Of a DNA stretch of 64,000 bases, positions 26,039 to 35,488 are shown in pieces; the stretch's first letter is position 1, and each line of letters begins with the position of its first letter. The DNA is taken from contig JAWXUD010000003.1 in assembly GCA_044432945.1 (NCBI GenBank), forward strand, positions 1 through 64,000. Reading direction: 5' to 3'. The DNA is from JAWXUD01 sp044432945 (lineage in GTDB: Bacteria > Cyanobacteriota > Vampirovibrionia > Gastranaerophilales > Gastranaerophilaceae). The notes under the pieces are model-generated. The model was not told the DNA's origin. It saw only the letters and a program-made list of their open reading frames with translations, and did not search any database. A program made the translations under genes and the position numbers.

Positions 26039-26836
26039 TTAAATTAAAACGAATTTTTCCATCGCTTTGACAAACCCATCGTTTTCAACGCTGTCAGTGA
26101 TGTGGTTAGCGTATGTTTTAAGTTCGTCAGTTGCGTTACCCATTGCAACTGCAACTCCACCAGCTTTCAATAGTTCGATATCATTATTTTGATCGCCAAT
26201 TGTTAGGACTTCTTCTTTTTTTATATCCCAAATTTTGCAGAGATGTTCAACCGCACAAGATTTTCTGGCTTCGTTGTGTGAAATTTCGCAATAATATGGC
26301 GAGGATTTTACAATATATAGATGTTCGTGTTCTTTTTCTAAAAATTCTTTGTATTCGGTAACTACTTCAGCATCGGAATAATCAACTATCAATATTTTAT
26401 TGACGTCCTCAATTTTTAGTTCATCAAAATTCTTTACCTGATATGTTATATTTTGCACTTCTGCATATTTTTGCACAATATCGTTTTCTTCTTCGACAAT
26501 TAAAACATCATTAATGTATAAATTTGTGTGAACTTTTTTTTGTCTAGCCCAAGAGAGAATTTTTTTTGCAGAAATTGGGTCAAGAGTTTTTTTATAAAAT
26601 TCGATTCCGTTTTCGCAATTTTCTTTTATCAAACCACCTTGATAAGATACGACTGGAGTGTTCAGTCCTAATTCGGTTGCTAAAAGCTTAGCGGCACTGT
26701 GCATTCTGCCTGTGACAAGTACAACTTTCACGCCTTGTTCCTGCATTTTTTTTATACATTTTTTAACGTTATCTGAAACCCCAACTCCCCAGTTATATAT
26801 AGTTCCATCGATGTCGGTTGCGACCATTTTTATCAT
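26039..26836 (-). CDS. Cof-type HAD-IIB phosphatase
   Basis: 265 residues. HAD motif I is ATDIDGTIYNWG (nucleophile Asp near residue 8), motif II is VLVTGRMHSAA, and motif IV is LTIGDQNNDIELLKAGG. The cap is of the C2/Cof kind by position (between motif II and motif III). These enzymes dephosphorylate sugar phosphates, FMN or PLP-like substrates; the sequence does not say which. The start overlaps the Nudix gene stop by 4 bases (ATGA), so they are translationally coupled. Confidence 0.88.
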   Translation of the reverse strand: MIKMVATDIDGTIYNWGVGVSDNVKKCIKKMQEQGVKVVLVTGRMHSAAKLLATELGLNTPVVSYQGGLIKENCENGIEFYKKTLDPISAKKILSWARQKKVHTNLYINDVLIVEEENDIVQKYAEVQNITYQVKNFDELKIEDVNKILIVDYSDAEVVTEYKEFLEKEHEHLYIVKSSPYYCEISHNEARKSCAVEHLCKIWDIKKEEVLTIGDQNNDIELLKAGGVAVAMGNATDELKTYANHITDSVENDGFVKAMEKFVLI

Positions 26837-27372
26837 AATTTTATTACTCCATCTATAATGGTCCTAGATATTGCACAAATAGTTTTGGCATCATTAATTT
26901 CACCATTTTGTATCATTTCCAAGACTTTTTTTATTTTAATTGTTGAGGCTTCAATAATTTCACCTTCATCAGGGTGTTGTTTTGTGAAGGTTAAATCTTG
27001 AGCTAAGTAAAGGTGCAAAACTTCATCACAAAAGCCAGCAGAAGGGTTTATGAACCCTAACGATTTCCAGTTTTTGGCTTGATAACCAGTTTCTTCTTCA
27101 AGTTCTCTTTTTGCTGCATTAAGTGGGGCTTCATCTTTTTCTAGTTTGCCAGCAGGTAATTCAAAAATAGTATTTTTAATCGGATATCTGTATTGTTGTA
27201 CAAACAATATTTCATCTTCTTTAATCGCCAAAATCACGACTCCACCTGAGAGTTGTGCTACCTCTCTAAACGATTTCATGCCATTAGACAATTCTATTTC
27301 GTCACGATACACACGAATTATTTTTCCTTGATAGACGATTTCAGATTTTAGTGTTTTTTCTTCAAAATTCAT
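26833..27372 (-). CDS. Nudix hydrolase, ADP-ribose pyrophosphatase-like
   Basis: 179 residues. The Nudix box reads GKLEKDEAPLNAAKRELEEE plus TGY, a good match to GX5EX7REUXEEXGU. The preceding AIKEDEILFVQQYRYPI and LPAGKLE are as in ADP-ribose pyrophosphatases (NudF/YqkG). It hydrolyses ADP-ribose or a similar nucleoside diphosphate sugar, using Mg. It is upstream of and coupled to the HAD phosphatase, and 14 bases after the HEAT-repeat gene. Confidence 0.88.
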   Translation of the reverse strand: MNFEEKTLKSEIVYQGKIIRVYRDEIELSNGMKSFREVAQLSGGVVILAIKEDEILFVQQYRYPIKNTIFELPAGKLEKDEAPLNAAKRELEEETGYQAKNWKSLGFINPSAGFCDEVLHLYLAQDLTFTKQHPDEGEIIEASTIKIKKVLEMIQNGEINDAKTICAISRTIIDGVIKL

Positions 27373-27386
27373 TTCTAATCCTTTTA

Positions 27387-28556
27387 TTACAAAGCACGGA
27401 TAATCGATTTTATATTGCCATCACTAACTTTTAGTAATGCAACAGTTTTTGTAGATTCATCAAGATTGTCCAATTTTTTTAATACTTCAACTGTTTTTAA
27501 AATTATCATCTGGTTATTTGATTTTAAAAGCTCACGTATTGCATACAAATCAGTGGCAAAATCTAAGGCACTGCATACATAAGGGCTATTTTCGTTAAGT
27601 TTAGAATTTATATTTTTGTAAAGTTCTTTTTTATTAACATTTTTCAATAATTTTTTAATTTCTAATATCTCTTGCTTAGTATTTTTGTCCTCGTCAAATA
27701 AATATTCATCGTTTTCTGTTAAAATATCAAATTTTTCGATGGCGTTTAGCAAAATAATAGATGTTTCATCGTATTTTTGAGATGAGATAAGTTCTTGAAA
27801 AATATCGTATAATTGATAGTCTAAAACGGTTGAGAGTCCTAAGATTTCGCCAAGTCCATTTATTATATTAAAAATAACTAACAATGCGTTAGAATAATCT
27901 ATTTTTAAAAGTTCAAATAAGTTTATGAGATAAGGGATTTCACCTGCTATATTTTCAGGCATCGAGGATTTTTTCATGACTTCCATTATCTCGTCAATTG
28001 CTAATTTGTCGCCATAATTGATGAGGAATTTGACTGCAGAAAGTGTTTCAAAATCGTCATCACTATTGAGTTTTTCGATAGCTAAATCATATGAATATTT
28101 GTCTTTAAATTTTGATAGAGCATAGGCACAATTAGAGGCTAAAAAATCGTTTTCGCAATAAGCATATTTTCTCAAAAGCTCTAGAGCCAATGGGTCGTGT
28201 ATGAAAGCAAAATATCTTGTAATATAAGTTTTTTTGGAGGTATTACCATTTTCTAATAGTTCTAAAAGTTCATCAGTCAGGTCTTCATCAGCATATTTAA
28301 TTAAGGCTGAAACGATAAAATCTTCGTATGACGGCGAATAAAATGGTAAAAATTTCAATAAATTCTTATAATTTTTTTCGTTAATTTGTTCTGCTAATCT
28401 ATTTGCAACATTTTGCTTGATAAAATCAAAGATGAAATCATCTTTGTCTATCAACTCAGAAAACAATTCAACTTCTGCATTGTTAATTAGATTAAAAGCA
28501 ACTTGTTCGTAATCTTTTCTATTTTTACCAGTAAGTTTTTTAAAATTTTCTGTCAT
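27387..28556 (-). CDS. HEAT-repeat-like helical protein
   Basis: 389 residues, acidic and almost wholly helical. Repeated two-helix units such as DPLALELLRKYAYCENDFLASNCAYALSKF and SYDLAIEKLN..SAVKFLINYG are typical of HEAT or Armadillo-like solenoids. There is no signal peptide or catalytic motif. Such proteins bind other proteins; in Cyanobacteria some are phycobilisome lyase relatives, but nothing here shows that activity. Downstream of the DprA-like gene with a 21-base gap, it probably belongs to the same transcript. Confidence 0.7.
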   Translation of the reverse strand: MTENFKKLTGKNRKDYEQVAFNLINNAEVELFSELIDKDDFIFDFIKQNVANRLAEQINEKNYKNLLKFLPFYSPSYEDFIVSALIKYADEDLTDELLELLENGNTSKKTYITRYFAFIHDPLALELLRKYAYCENDFLASNCAYALSKFKDKYSYDLAIEKLNSDDDFETLSAVKFLINYGDKLAIDEIMEVMKKSSMPENIAGEIPYLINLFELLKIDYSNALLVIFNIINGLGEILGLSTVLDYQLYDIFQELISSQKYDETSIILLNAIEKFDILTENDEYLFDEDKNTKQEILEIKKLLKNVNKKELYKNINSKLNENSPYVCSALDFATDLYAIRELLKSNNQMIILKTVEVLKKLDNLDESTKTVALLKVSDGNIKSIIRAL

Positions 28557-28577
28557 AATTATTACTTCAAAAGCTAA

Positions 28578-29180
28578 TTAATCTAAATAGAAAGTTGTAA
28601 TAACTTTGTGACATTCTTCGCCGTATTGTACAGCGTTGTGAAGAGTTTTGCTAGTGTGAGAAAGGAAGCAGATTAGCTGGTTGCAATCTTCAATAATCTC
28701 TCTATTGCACACTCTAGACGCATCAGCCAATGTCATCATCGCACGATCTGAATGTTCAACGATGTTAGGCACTCCGATAAGTTGGTTTTGAACATCGCTA
28801 GGTTGTTGTCCAATAGTTTGAGGTAAAATAACTTTTAATTTATCAGGATTAGCCTTCATAGCTCCACGAATAGCGGCAGCGTTTGTTCCTGAAGAACCAC
28901 CTGACGTTATGATAGTGTTGCCTTGACGCACTAAAGCTGTCGCAAGCGTTTCAATCATTTGTTGGTGTGTTATAGGTAGGTTACGGCTACCAATGATAGC
29001 TATTTTCTTCGCTGATTGCTGAATTGTTGCCAACTCCATTGCAAGCTCATCAACTGTATTCTCAGAACCTGCTGGAACAGTATCAAGGTCGTCCAGTGGA
29101 ACCATAATTGAGCTAGGGTTGTTTTGTTGTTCTTCTGTTGAGTTCATAATTTCGTTTGCTTCAGTCATTTCAGTCACCAT
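28578..29180 (-). CDS. DprA/LOG-like Rossmann protein (DNA recombination-mediator A type)
   Basis: 200 residues. After a 50-residue polar N-terminus there is a Rossmann core: KIAIIGSRNLPITHQQM, ITSGGSSGTNAAAIRG, and a C-terminal NREIIEDCNQLICFLS. This is the SMF/DprA-LOG fold in short form, as in proteins annotated DNA recombination-mediator protein A in Cyanobacteria. Full DprA has extra domains that are missing here, so a role in DNA uptake is possible but unproven. The start may be ATG at 29168 instead. It is divergent from the helicase gene. Confidence 0.72.
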   Translation of the reverse strand: MVTEMTEANEIMNSTEEQQNNPSSIMVPLDDLDTVPAGSENTVDELAMELATIQQSAKKIAIIGSRNLPITHQQMIETLATALVRQGNTIITSGGSSGTNAAAIRGAMKANPDKLKVILPQTIGQQPSDVQNQLIGVPNIVEHSDRAMMTLADASRVCNREIIEDCNQLICFLSHTSKTLHNAVQYGEECHKVITTFYLD

Positions 29181-29263
29181 TTTTCCTACTTTCTAATTGC
29201 AATATTTACTTTTTTGAATTAAAATGATTATAACACAAAAAAAACATTTTGGGAATAGGGAAC

Positions 29264-31825
29264 ATGGAAAATATATTGGATAATCTTAATGATCAGCAAT
29301 GTGAGGCTGTCAAAACAGTAAAAGGACCACTTTTAATCCTTGCAGGAGCTGGCAGTGGAAAAACTAAACTCTTAACATCTCGTATAGCGTATTTGATAAA
29401 AAATCGGGTTAGACCACGTGATATTTTGGCTGTCACGTTTACCAATAAGGCTGCAAAAGAGATGAAAGCTAGATTGGGAACTATTCTAGGCGAAGATACC
29501 GTCAAATATATGTGGGTCGGGACGTTTCACGGACTTTGCGGTAGAATGCTTCGTGAAAATATTGAAACTTATAGCTTTCAATCAGGGAAAAAACTTGATA
29601 AAAACTTTTCCATTTATGACGAGTCTGATTCTATTGCTGTTATAAAACAGGCTATTAAAAAGCTTAACCTTGATGATAAAATTTATGTTCCAAAGCTTGT
29701 GAAATCGGTTATTTCTAATGCAAAAAATAAAATGCAAGATGCTTATACTTTTGCGACTTTTGCAAGAGATTTTAAATCACAAAAAATTGCTCAGATATTC
29801 GAGTTATATGAAAACGGTTTGAATAATAATAATGCGATAGATTTTGACGATATGCTTATGTTGACAGTTAAAATGTTGGAGCAAAGCGATGAGGTTAGAG
29901 AATTTTATTACAATCGCTTCCAACATGTCATGGTCGATGAGTTTCAGGATACTAACACTGCACAGTATAATCTTGTGAACATGCTCTATACTGGTTTGCA
30001 CAAGCAAATCCCTGAAAGTCGCTCGTTGTGTGTTGTTGGTGATGTTGACCAATCTATTTATAGTTGGCGTGGGGCTGATTATACTATAATTTTAAACTTT
30101 CAAAAAGATTTTAAGAATACAAAATTGATTAAACTTGAGCAAAATTATCGCTCAACGGCAAATATTTTAAATACAGCTAACGCTATTATTGAAAATAACA
30201 CAGAGCGTGTTGATAAAGTTTTGTATTCAAATAAGGGCGAGGGTGAGCTTATTGACTATTTTGAGGCTCAAGATGATTCTGATGAGGCTAATTATATCGC
30301 TAGTAAAATTAAGCAAAATTCTAGTGGTGACTATAATCGTTATGCAATTTTGTATCGTACAAATTCTCAATCAAGAGCGTTGGAAGAAGCTTGTATGGCT
30401 GCGGGTTTGCCATATAGGATTTATGGTGGGTTAAAGTTCTATGATAGAAAAGAAATTAAAGATATTATCGCTTATTTGAAGTTGATTTATAACCCTGATG
30501 ATTCTCAAAGTTTCCGTAGAGTTGTAAATGTTCCAAAGCGTGCAATTGGTGATACTACTATAAAAAACTTGCAGGCGTTCGCTGATAGTGAAGATGTCAG
30601 CTTGTTTCAGGCTTGTCAAAGGGTTCAAGAAACAGATACAATTACTGCGAAAACTCGTACAAAATTATCAGATTTTGCTGAGTTGATATTAAAGATAAAA
30701 AATTCTGAAAAAAATTATAATCTTCATGAATTTGTAACTTTGGTTATAGAAAAAACAGGGTATTTGGCTGAATTGAAAAATCAAAACACGCCTGAGGCTG
30801 ATGCTGATATTGAAAACTTACAAGAACTTGTAAACGTTGCGAGTGAGTTTGAGGCAGAAGATGCGAATAATATTTTAGGTGAGTTTTTACAGCAAGTGGC
30901 GTTGGTTTCTGATATCGATGGTATGGAAAATATTTCTAATAACGTAACTTTAATGACTTTGCACTCTGCAAAGGGTCTAGAGTTTTCAGAAGTATTTTTG
31001 GCTGGTTGTGATGATGGAGTTTTTCCGCATCAAAGAACATTTAACAATATGAAAGAAATGGAAGAAGAACGCCGTTTGATGTATGTTGGGGTCACTAGAG
31101 CCGAAGAAAAATTGTATATAACAAGTGCAAAACGCAGACAAATGTGGGGCGAGTATAAATATTATAATCCATCAAGATTTTTAGAAGAAATCCCGCCACA
31201 ATTGTTGAGTAAAACGTGTTTTGAAGGAAGCACATCTTCATCTTCAACCTTTAGAAGTGCTGTGTCTAAGGCAAAAACTGGCAAGTCAGATTTTTCATAT
31301 TCATCAGCTCAAGCGGATAGTAGTGGTTATATTAAACCATCATCAGGATTTGGTAAGGGCTTTGTTGCACCGCAACGTGGGTTGGCTAGTGGGAAAGCTC
31401 CTGCTCAGCGTGAAAGCGTTAACCAGAATTCATATAATAGTAAAACAAATAGCAATCGTTATTCTCAGCCTCAACGTACGCCATCACGTACCATTTTGAC
31501 AAAGTCTAAGGTTAATCAGGAGAAAGACAAAGAAAAAGTTGCTGAATTTTTTAAAGATAATGCTATTAAAAGAATGTTAGAGGAACAAAGAAAAGTTCAA
31601 CGTGAGCAACTATTGCAAGAAGAACAAAAAGCAAAACAATTAGAAGAAATTAAATCGGTCGAATATGTTTTTAATGAAGGTGAGAGGATTTTTCATGAAA
31701 AATTAGGCGTTGGGCATATTCAAGAAGTTACTCAAATAGGCGAGAGCATGATGTATACAATTGATTTCGGTAAACAGGGTGTCAAGGCAATGGACGCAGC
31801 TTATGCAAAGTTGAAGAAATTTTAA
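29264..31825 (+). CDS. UvrD/PcrA-type superfamily 1 DNA helicase
   Basis: About 853 residues from ATG 29264 (MENILDNLN; AGGG 6 bases before); the upstream TTG is less likely. Walker A is LAGAGSGKTKLL, followed by VTFTNKAAKEMK, Walker B VDEFQDTNTAQY, VGDVDQSIYSWRGAD, LEQNYRST, and VTLMTLHSAKGLEF, in SF1A order. It is a 3'-5' helicase for nucleotide excision and mismatch repair. Past about residue 640 there is a long Ser/Gln/Lys-rich linker, then a final GERIFHEKLGVGHIQEV Tudor-like domain as in PcrA. That tail binds RNA polymerase in Bacillus PcrA. Confidence 0.93.
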   Translation: MENILDNLNDQQCEAVKTVKGPLLILAGAGSGKTKLLTSRIAYLIKNRVRPRDILAVTFTNKAAKEMKARLGTILGEDTVKYMWVGTFHGLCGRMLRENIETYSFQSGKKLDKNFSIYDESDSIAVIKQAIKKLNLDDKIYVPKLVKSVISNAKNKMQDAYTFATFARDFKSQKIAQIFELYENGLNNNNAIDFDDMLMLTVKMLEQSDEVREFYYNRFQHVMVDEFQDTNTAQYNLVNMLYTGLHKQIPESRSLCVVGDVDQSIYSWRGADYTIILNFQKDFKNTKLIKLEQNYRSTANILNTANAIIENNTERVDKVLYSNKGEGELIDYFEAQDDSDEANYIASKIKQNSSGDYNRYAILYRTNSQSRALEEACMAAGLPYRIYGGLKFYDRKEIKDIIAYLKLIYNPDDSQSFRRVVNVPKRAIGDTTIKNLQAFADSEDVSLFQACQRVQETDTITAKTRTKLSDFAELILKIKNSEKNYNLHEFVTLVIEKTGYLAELKNQNTPEADADIENLQELVNVASEFEAEDANNILGEFLQQVALVSDIDGMENISNNVTLMTLHSAKGLEFSEVFLAGCDDGVFPHQRTFNNMKEMEEERRLMYVGVTRAEEKLYITSAKRRQMWGEYKYYNPSRFLEEIPPQLLSKTCFEGSTSSSSTFRSAVSKAKTGKSDFSYSSAQADSSGYIKPSSGFGKGFVAPQRGLASGKAPAQRESVNQNSYNSKTNSNRYSQPQRTPSRTILTKSKVNQEKDKEKVAEFFKDNAIKRMLEEQRKVQREQLLQEEQKAKQLEEIKSVEYVFNEGERIFHEKLGVGHIQEVTQIGESMMYTIDFGKQGVKAMDAAYAKLKKF

Positions 31826-32167
31826 TTAGAACTTCTCATAACCTTCGTTAAGGTTTATTGCATCATTAATATGCTCAAATTTTTCTGTTTTTAACGCACG
31901 CAATTCTGATTGTATTATATGAATTTCTTCTACAATTGTGGGGTTTGTTGATTGCGATTTTTGTTTTTTTAATAATTTTTTTAGTTTATTTGTAGCACTT
32001 TGAATTTTCTTATCAAAAGTGTCAGCTTGGCTACGAACGTTTCTTATAGTTTTGTAAGTTTTGGATAAATCGCCTGCATTGCGTTTGTAACCACTAAATT
32101 GTGGTAAAGAGTTATTCTTTTGATAATTTGTATTTGAATTCACTAAATTTATTGGTGCGATAAACAT
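31826..32167 (-). CDS. small protein with polar FSG-ending N-terminal leader
   Basis: 113 residues, no known family. The N-terminus MFIAPINLVNSNTNYQKNN ends at PQFSG (24-26) and has no hydrophobic stretch. The rest is a Lys-rich coiled coil (about 33-105; KKIQSATNKLKKLLKKQ). The leader resembles those at 48201 (ends NFTG) and 54597 (ends SFGM). The Shine-Dalgarno (AAGGA) is buried in a 12-bp hairpin (32172-32203), which suggests translational control. Its gene ends one base from the helicase gene. Confidence 0.65.
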   Translation of the reverse strand: MFIAPINLVNSNTNYQKNNSLPQFSGYKRNAGDLSKTYKTIRNVRSQADTFDKKIQSATNKLKKLLKKQKSQSTNPTIVEEIHIIQSELRALKTEKFEHINDAINLNEGYEKF

Positions 32168-32171
32168 AAAT

Positions 32172-32203
32172 TAATCCTTATATGAAATTTTATATAAGGA
32201 TTA
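32172..32203 (-). promoter_or_regulatory. hairpin that sequesters a ribosome binding site
   Basis: Perfect 12-bp inverted repeat, taatccttatat (32172-32183) and atataaggatta (32192-32203), with an 8-base loop. On the minus strand the 3' arm contains AAGGA, the Shine-Dalgarno of the gene starting at 32167 (7-base spacing). There is no T tract after it, so it is not a normal terminator. It may be an RNA thermometer or a site for a regulator. Confidence 0.6.
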
Positions 32204-32241
32204 AAGTTTGAAAAATTATTTTTTTGCTATTTAGTCAAAAT

Positions 32242-33669
32242 TTAATAAAATCTTTGAGAAATAGGTAGATTTACGCCATTACAGAATGAGCGTTCTGTAA
32301 GTCTAACGCCCAAGCAAGCTTGTTTGCGTTTGAATTGGAAACGGTATAATTTTTTGATAGTATCTTCAGTTAGTGCTTGACCATATTTTTTTGTAATTTC
32401 TTCTATCGAACAATTTTGTTCGATATACATTTCTATGATATCATCTAATATTTCATAGGCTGGCAATCTATCTTGATCTTTTTGTCCAGGGTGAAGCTCT
32501 GCAGATGGGGCTTTATCGATAGAGTTTTGAGGGATAATTTCTCCATCTTTGTTTAAATAATTGGCAAGACTATAGACTTTTGTTTTTGTTAGATCACAGA
32601 TCAAATTAAACCCGCCACATAAATCTCCATAAAGTGTTCCAAATCCCATTGCGACTTCTGATTTGTTCCCAGTAGATAAAAGTAAAGAATTATCACGGTT
32701 CGAGAAATACATCAAAATCAATCCACGCAAGCGTGCTTGAAGATTTTCCTCAGCTAATGTTGTTGTGCTAACTTCATCAGGTGATGTGTGTGCAACTTTG
32801 TCCATAAAGTTTTTAAACAGTGGAGTTATAGGGTGTTTTTCTGTTCTCATACCTGAATTTTGTGCTAGTTGAAGAGCGTCTGTTATGCTACCTTCAGATG
32901 AGAACATGCTTGGCATTAAAATCCCTAGCACGTTTTCAGCACCAAGTGCTTTGACGGCTAATGCCGCTGTTAAAGCACTATCAATCCCGCCTGATAGTCC
33001 TAAAACAACTTTTTTGAACCCACTGTTTTCACAATATTCTTTTAGCGAAAAAGTGATAACTTTTAATAATTGTTCTTCTTTAACAAGTTCGCTTAATTCT
33101 ATTTTAGAATTAAAATCAATTAATTGAACATCTTCTTCACAAATTGTCATTTGCATAACAAGTTCGTTTTCTTTGGTTTTAGCGAAGCTTCCGCCAGCAA
33201 AAACATTTTCATCAGCGATGCCTAAAGCGTTTACATAAACAAAGTCGTTACAAGAATTGATGCTTTCAACAAAGTTGCTATATGAATTCATTGTATAATA
33301 TTGGTTTTTTGCTAATACAAATAAATCACAGATTATGTCATCACGATAGGTGTCTGAAACGAATATTTTTTCGCCGTTTAATTCAAAAAAACCGTCTTCA
33401 GAAATCAAGACTTCACCGTTACTAATCAGTATTTCGCCAATTAAAATCGATTTAGTAAAATTCCTATCAGCAATTCTTTGATAAAAAGCGTCTTGTTTTA
33501 GACAGCATGATTCGTCTAAAATCAAGTCTTTTGCTCCAGTATCTGTCAAATCGTATTCTGAAAAAATCATTAAGTCACAATCTATGTTTTCTATTTTATT
33601 AACAATGCTCTTATAATTAAATTCAAAATCTGCTGTTTTAAATCTTGTTTGTGCTACAGCTATTTTCAT
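32242..33669 (-). CDS. nadE: NAD+ synthetase with shortened N-terminal amidase domain
   Basis: 475 residues, about 65-100 short of usual two-domain NadE. The synthetase half is intact: GLSGGIDSALTAALA (PP-loop), STGNKSEVAMGFGTLYGD, and KAPSAELHPGQKDQDRLP. The N-terminal nitrilase-like glutaminase keeps Glu38 (MIFSEYDLTDTG), but I find no loop with the catalytic Lys, and the place where ICEDxW should be reads VSDTYRDD, with no Cys. It would then use free ammonia. It makes NAD from deamido-NAD, downstream in the pathway of nadA (13028). Upstream of it is the ftsQ/ddl/mur cluster. Confidence 0.9.
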   Translation of the reverse strand: MKIAVAQTRFKTADFEFNYKSIVNKIENIDCDLMIFSEYDLTDTGAKDLILDESCCLKQDAFYQRIADRNFTKSILIGEILISNGEVLISEDGFFELNGEKIFVSDTYRDDIICDLFVLAKNQYYTMNSYSNFVESINSCNDFVYVNALGIADENVFAGGSFAKTKENELVMQMTICEEDVQLIDFNSKIELSELVKEEQLLKVITFSLKEYCENSGFKKVVLGLSGGIDSALTAALAVKALGAENVLGILMPSMFSSEGSITDALQLAQNSGMRTEKHPITPLFKNFMDKVAHTSPDEVSTTTLAEENLQARLRGLILMYFSNRDNSLLLSTGNKSEVAMGFGTLYGDLCGGFNLICDLTKTKVYSLANYLNKDGEIIPQNSIDKAPSAELHPGQKDQDRLPAYEILDDIIEMYIEQNCSIEEITKKYGQALTEDTIKKLYRFQFKRKQACLGVRLTERSFCNGVNLPISQRFY

Positions 33670-33682
33670 TTTTATTCTCCTA

Positions 33683-34537
33683 TTATTCTAGTTTTAAATA
33701 ATTTACTTTTTCCCAACTCAAATCTAAATATTTAATTTTTGATTTAATGGATTTTAGTTCTGGTAAAATTGAAGGTATTCTTTTTATTCTTTCAAAAAGC
33801 GTATTATCCATTTTACCAACCTTGATTAATATCGAATTTATTTTAACATAAACATCGTCAGGATTTCTAAAATCTATATATTTGATGCTTTCTTTAGAAT
33901 AAGTTTCGATATGGCGTGCTAATTTTTGTATTAATTCGATTTTATCTAAGTCCCATTTGTGATAATCATCATTTTTCTTATCATTTGCTAATACTAATAT
34001 CGTTTTTTTATCAGGGCTTAGTGGTAAATATTCTTTATCAATCAAACTTCCATCAGATGTAAAAAACGCAACTGGTGAAGTATTAAAAGCTGTTGATATT
34101 GTTATAACAGGAACTTTTTCTATAAATATAAATTCTAATCTTGCAGGCAGGACATATCTTCTGATATAGACAGTTTCTACTGGTGCTAGTTGCAAAAATT
34201 CTTTTTTAATATAATCAGTTTTAGCGAAAAAAAGCGGTTCTGTCGGTGATTCTAATTTGTTTAAAATATCTGTAATTTTTTTATTAGAAACAATTTTGTT
34301 GTTAATAATTTCATAATTCCCATCGGTTTTTTTCAAAGTATCTGTTTCTAAGTACCAACCATTGTAGTTTTTAATTTCTAAAACTCCCCATAATATTAAA
34401 ATACTTATTAAAAATCTAACAAAAAATTTCAACCGCCATTGGCTTAAACGTCCTTTGCGAACGAAGCGTTCACGAAGTTTGCGTTTGAGATAGCGATTTT
34501 CTATTTTAATTTGTTCATCTGGATTTATTTCTGTCAT
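33683..34537 (-). CDS. ftsQ: FtsQ/DivIB-type cell division protein
   Basis: 284 residues. A basic N-terminus is followed by one membrane helix (about 40-57, FFVRFLISILILWGVLEI), then a POTRA-like periplasmic segment (KTDYIKKEFLQLAPVETVYIRRYVLPARLEFIFIEKVPV) and a C-terminal FtsQ-type domain (YIDFRNPDDVYVKINSILIKVG). FtsQ links early and late divisome proteins. It directly follows ddl with no gap, in the order murC-murB-ddl-ftsQ of a classic division and cell wall cluster. ftsA and ftsZ are not next to it. FtsB-like is encoded at 61616. Confidence 0.85.
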   Translation of the reverse strand: MTEINPDEQIKIENRYLKRKLRERFVRKGRLSQWRLKFFVRFLISILILWGVLEIKNYNGWYLETDTLKKTDGNYEIINNKIVSNKKITDILNKLESPTEPLFFAKTDYIKKEFLQLAPVETVYIRRYVLPARLEFIFIEKVPVITISTAFNTSPVAFFTSDGSLIDKEYLPLSPDKKTILVLANDKKNDDYHKWDLDKIELIQKLARHIETYSKESIKYIDFRNPDDVYVKINSILIKVGKMDNTLFERIKRIPSILPELKSIKSKIKYLDLSWEKVNYLKLE

Positions 34538-35488
34538 TTATTTATTCAAATCTACGCTGTTTAAAATTAATAATACTAATTCTTCATAACTTATTCCCAT
34601 TGCTTCTGCTTGAGCTGGAAGATCACTGGTTTCTGTCATGCCTGGGCTTGTGTTTATTTCTAATACATAAGGGATATTGTCAACGATTAAAAAGTCAACC
34701 CTTGAAACTCCACTGCAACCAGCAAGTTTGTGTGAATTAACTGCGATTTGTTTTACTTGTTTAGTTAAATCGTCAGAGATTTCTGCAGGTAAAATAAATT
34801 CAGTCATACCTTTTGTATATTTTGCTTCATAGTCGTACCATTCATTTTTTGGTCTAAGTTCTAAGATTTCTGTTGCAAAAGCTTCGCCGTTACACTCTAG
34901 TACGCCGACTGTCGCACAAATTCCAACTAAATATTCTTCGATTAATACATCATCATTATATTTTGTTGCTTCTTCATATGCCGATTGAAGTTCTTCGATA
35001 GTGTTAACTTTCATCATACCAAAGCTCGAACCTTCGCTTACTGGTTTTGTTATTAGCGGGAATTTTAATCCTGCAACTTTTTCTTTGAGGTTCTCACCTT
35101 TTCTTATGAAAACAGACTTAATTAATGGTATTTCAGAGCAGGTTGATAGAACTTTTTTAGTATATTCTTTGTTCATGCAGATTGCACTCGCCATTACTCC
35201 ACAACCGCTATATGGTATTTTTAACAGCTCTAAAAGCCCTTGAATGCAACCATCTTCACCATATTTGCCGTGTAGTGCGTTGTATGCATAATCAAAATCG
35301 CCATCTTTTAAAACTTGTGCAATATTTGCATCAACAACTATTTTTTTTGAGTTCACAAATCCTAATTTTTTCATCGCTTCAAAGCAACCATTACCAGAAC
35401 GCATCGAAACTTCTGCTTCGCTAGACATTCCGCCACATAAAACTGCTATTTTTGCATTTTTGTCAATTATTGATATAATATTTTGCAT
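34538..35488 (-). CDS. ddl: D-alanine-D-alanine ligase
   Basis: 316 residues. An N-terminal IAVLCGGMSSEAEVSMRSG, HGKYGEDGCIQGLLELLKIPYSG, an ATP-grasp core (KFPLITKPVSEGSSFGM, LIEEYLVG), and the C-terminal SRVDFLI and VLEINTSPGMTETSDLP Mg/ATP motifs. It makes the D-Ala-D-Ala end of the peptidoglycan precursor. The residue set near SGCGVMASAICMNK (Y or F in VanA-type specificity) should give normal D-Ala use, but I did not resolve it. Its start overlaps murB by 22 bases. Confidence 0.95.
   Translation of the reverse strand: MQNIISIIDKNAKIAVLCGGMSSEAEVSMRSGNGCFEAMKKLGFVNSKKIVVDANIAQVLKDGDFDYAYNALHGKYGEDGCIQGLLELLKIPYSGCGVMASAICMNKEYTKKVLSTCSEIPLIKSVFIRKGENLKEKVAGLKFPLITKPVSEGSSFGMMKVNTIEELQSAYEEATKYNDDVLIEEYLVGICATVGVLECNGEAFATEILELRPKNEWYDYEAKYTKGMTEFILPAEISDDLTKQVKQIAVNSHKLAGCSGVSRVDFLIVDNIPYVLEINTSPGMTETSDLPAQAEAMGISYEELVLLILNSVDLNK

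Noticed and set aside
30189..30434. Out-of-frame ORFs inside the helicase gene
   Set aside because: Long real gene in another frame with clear motifs; no start signal for the inner frames.
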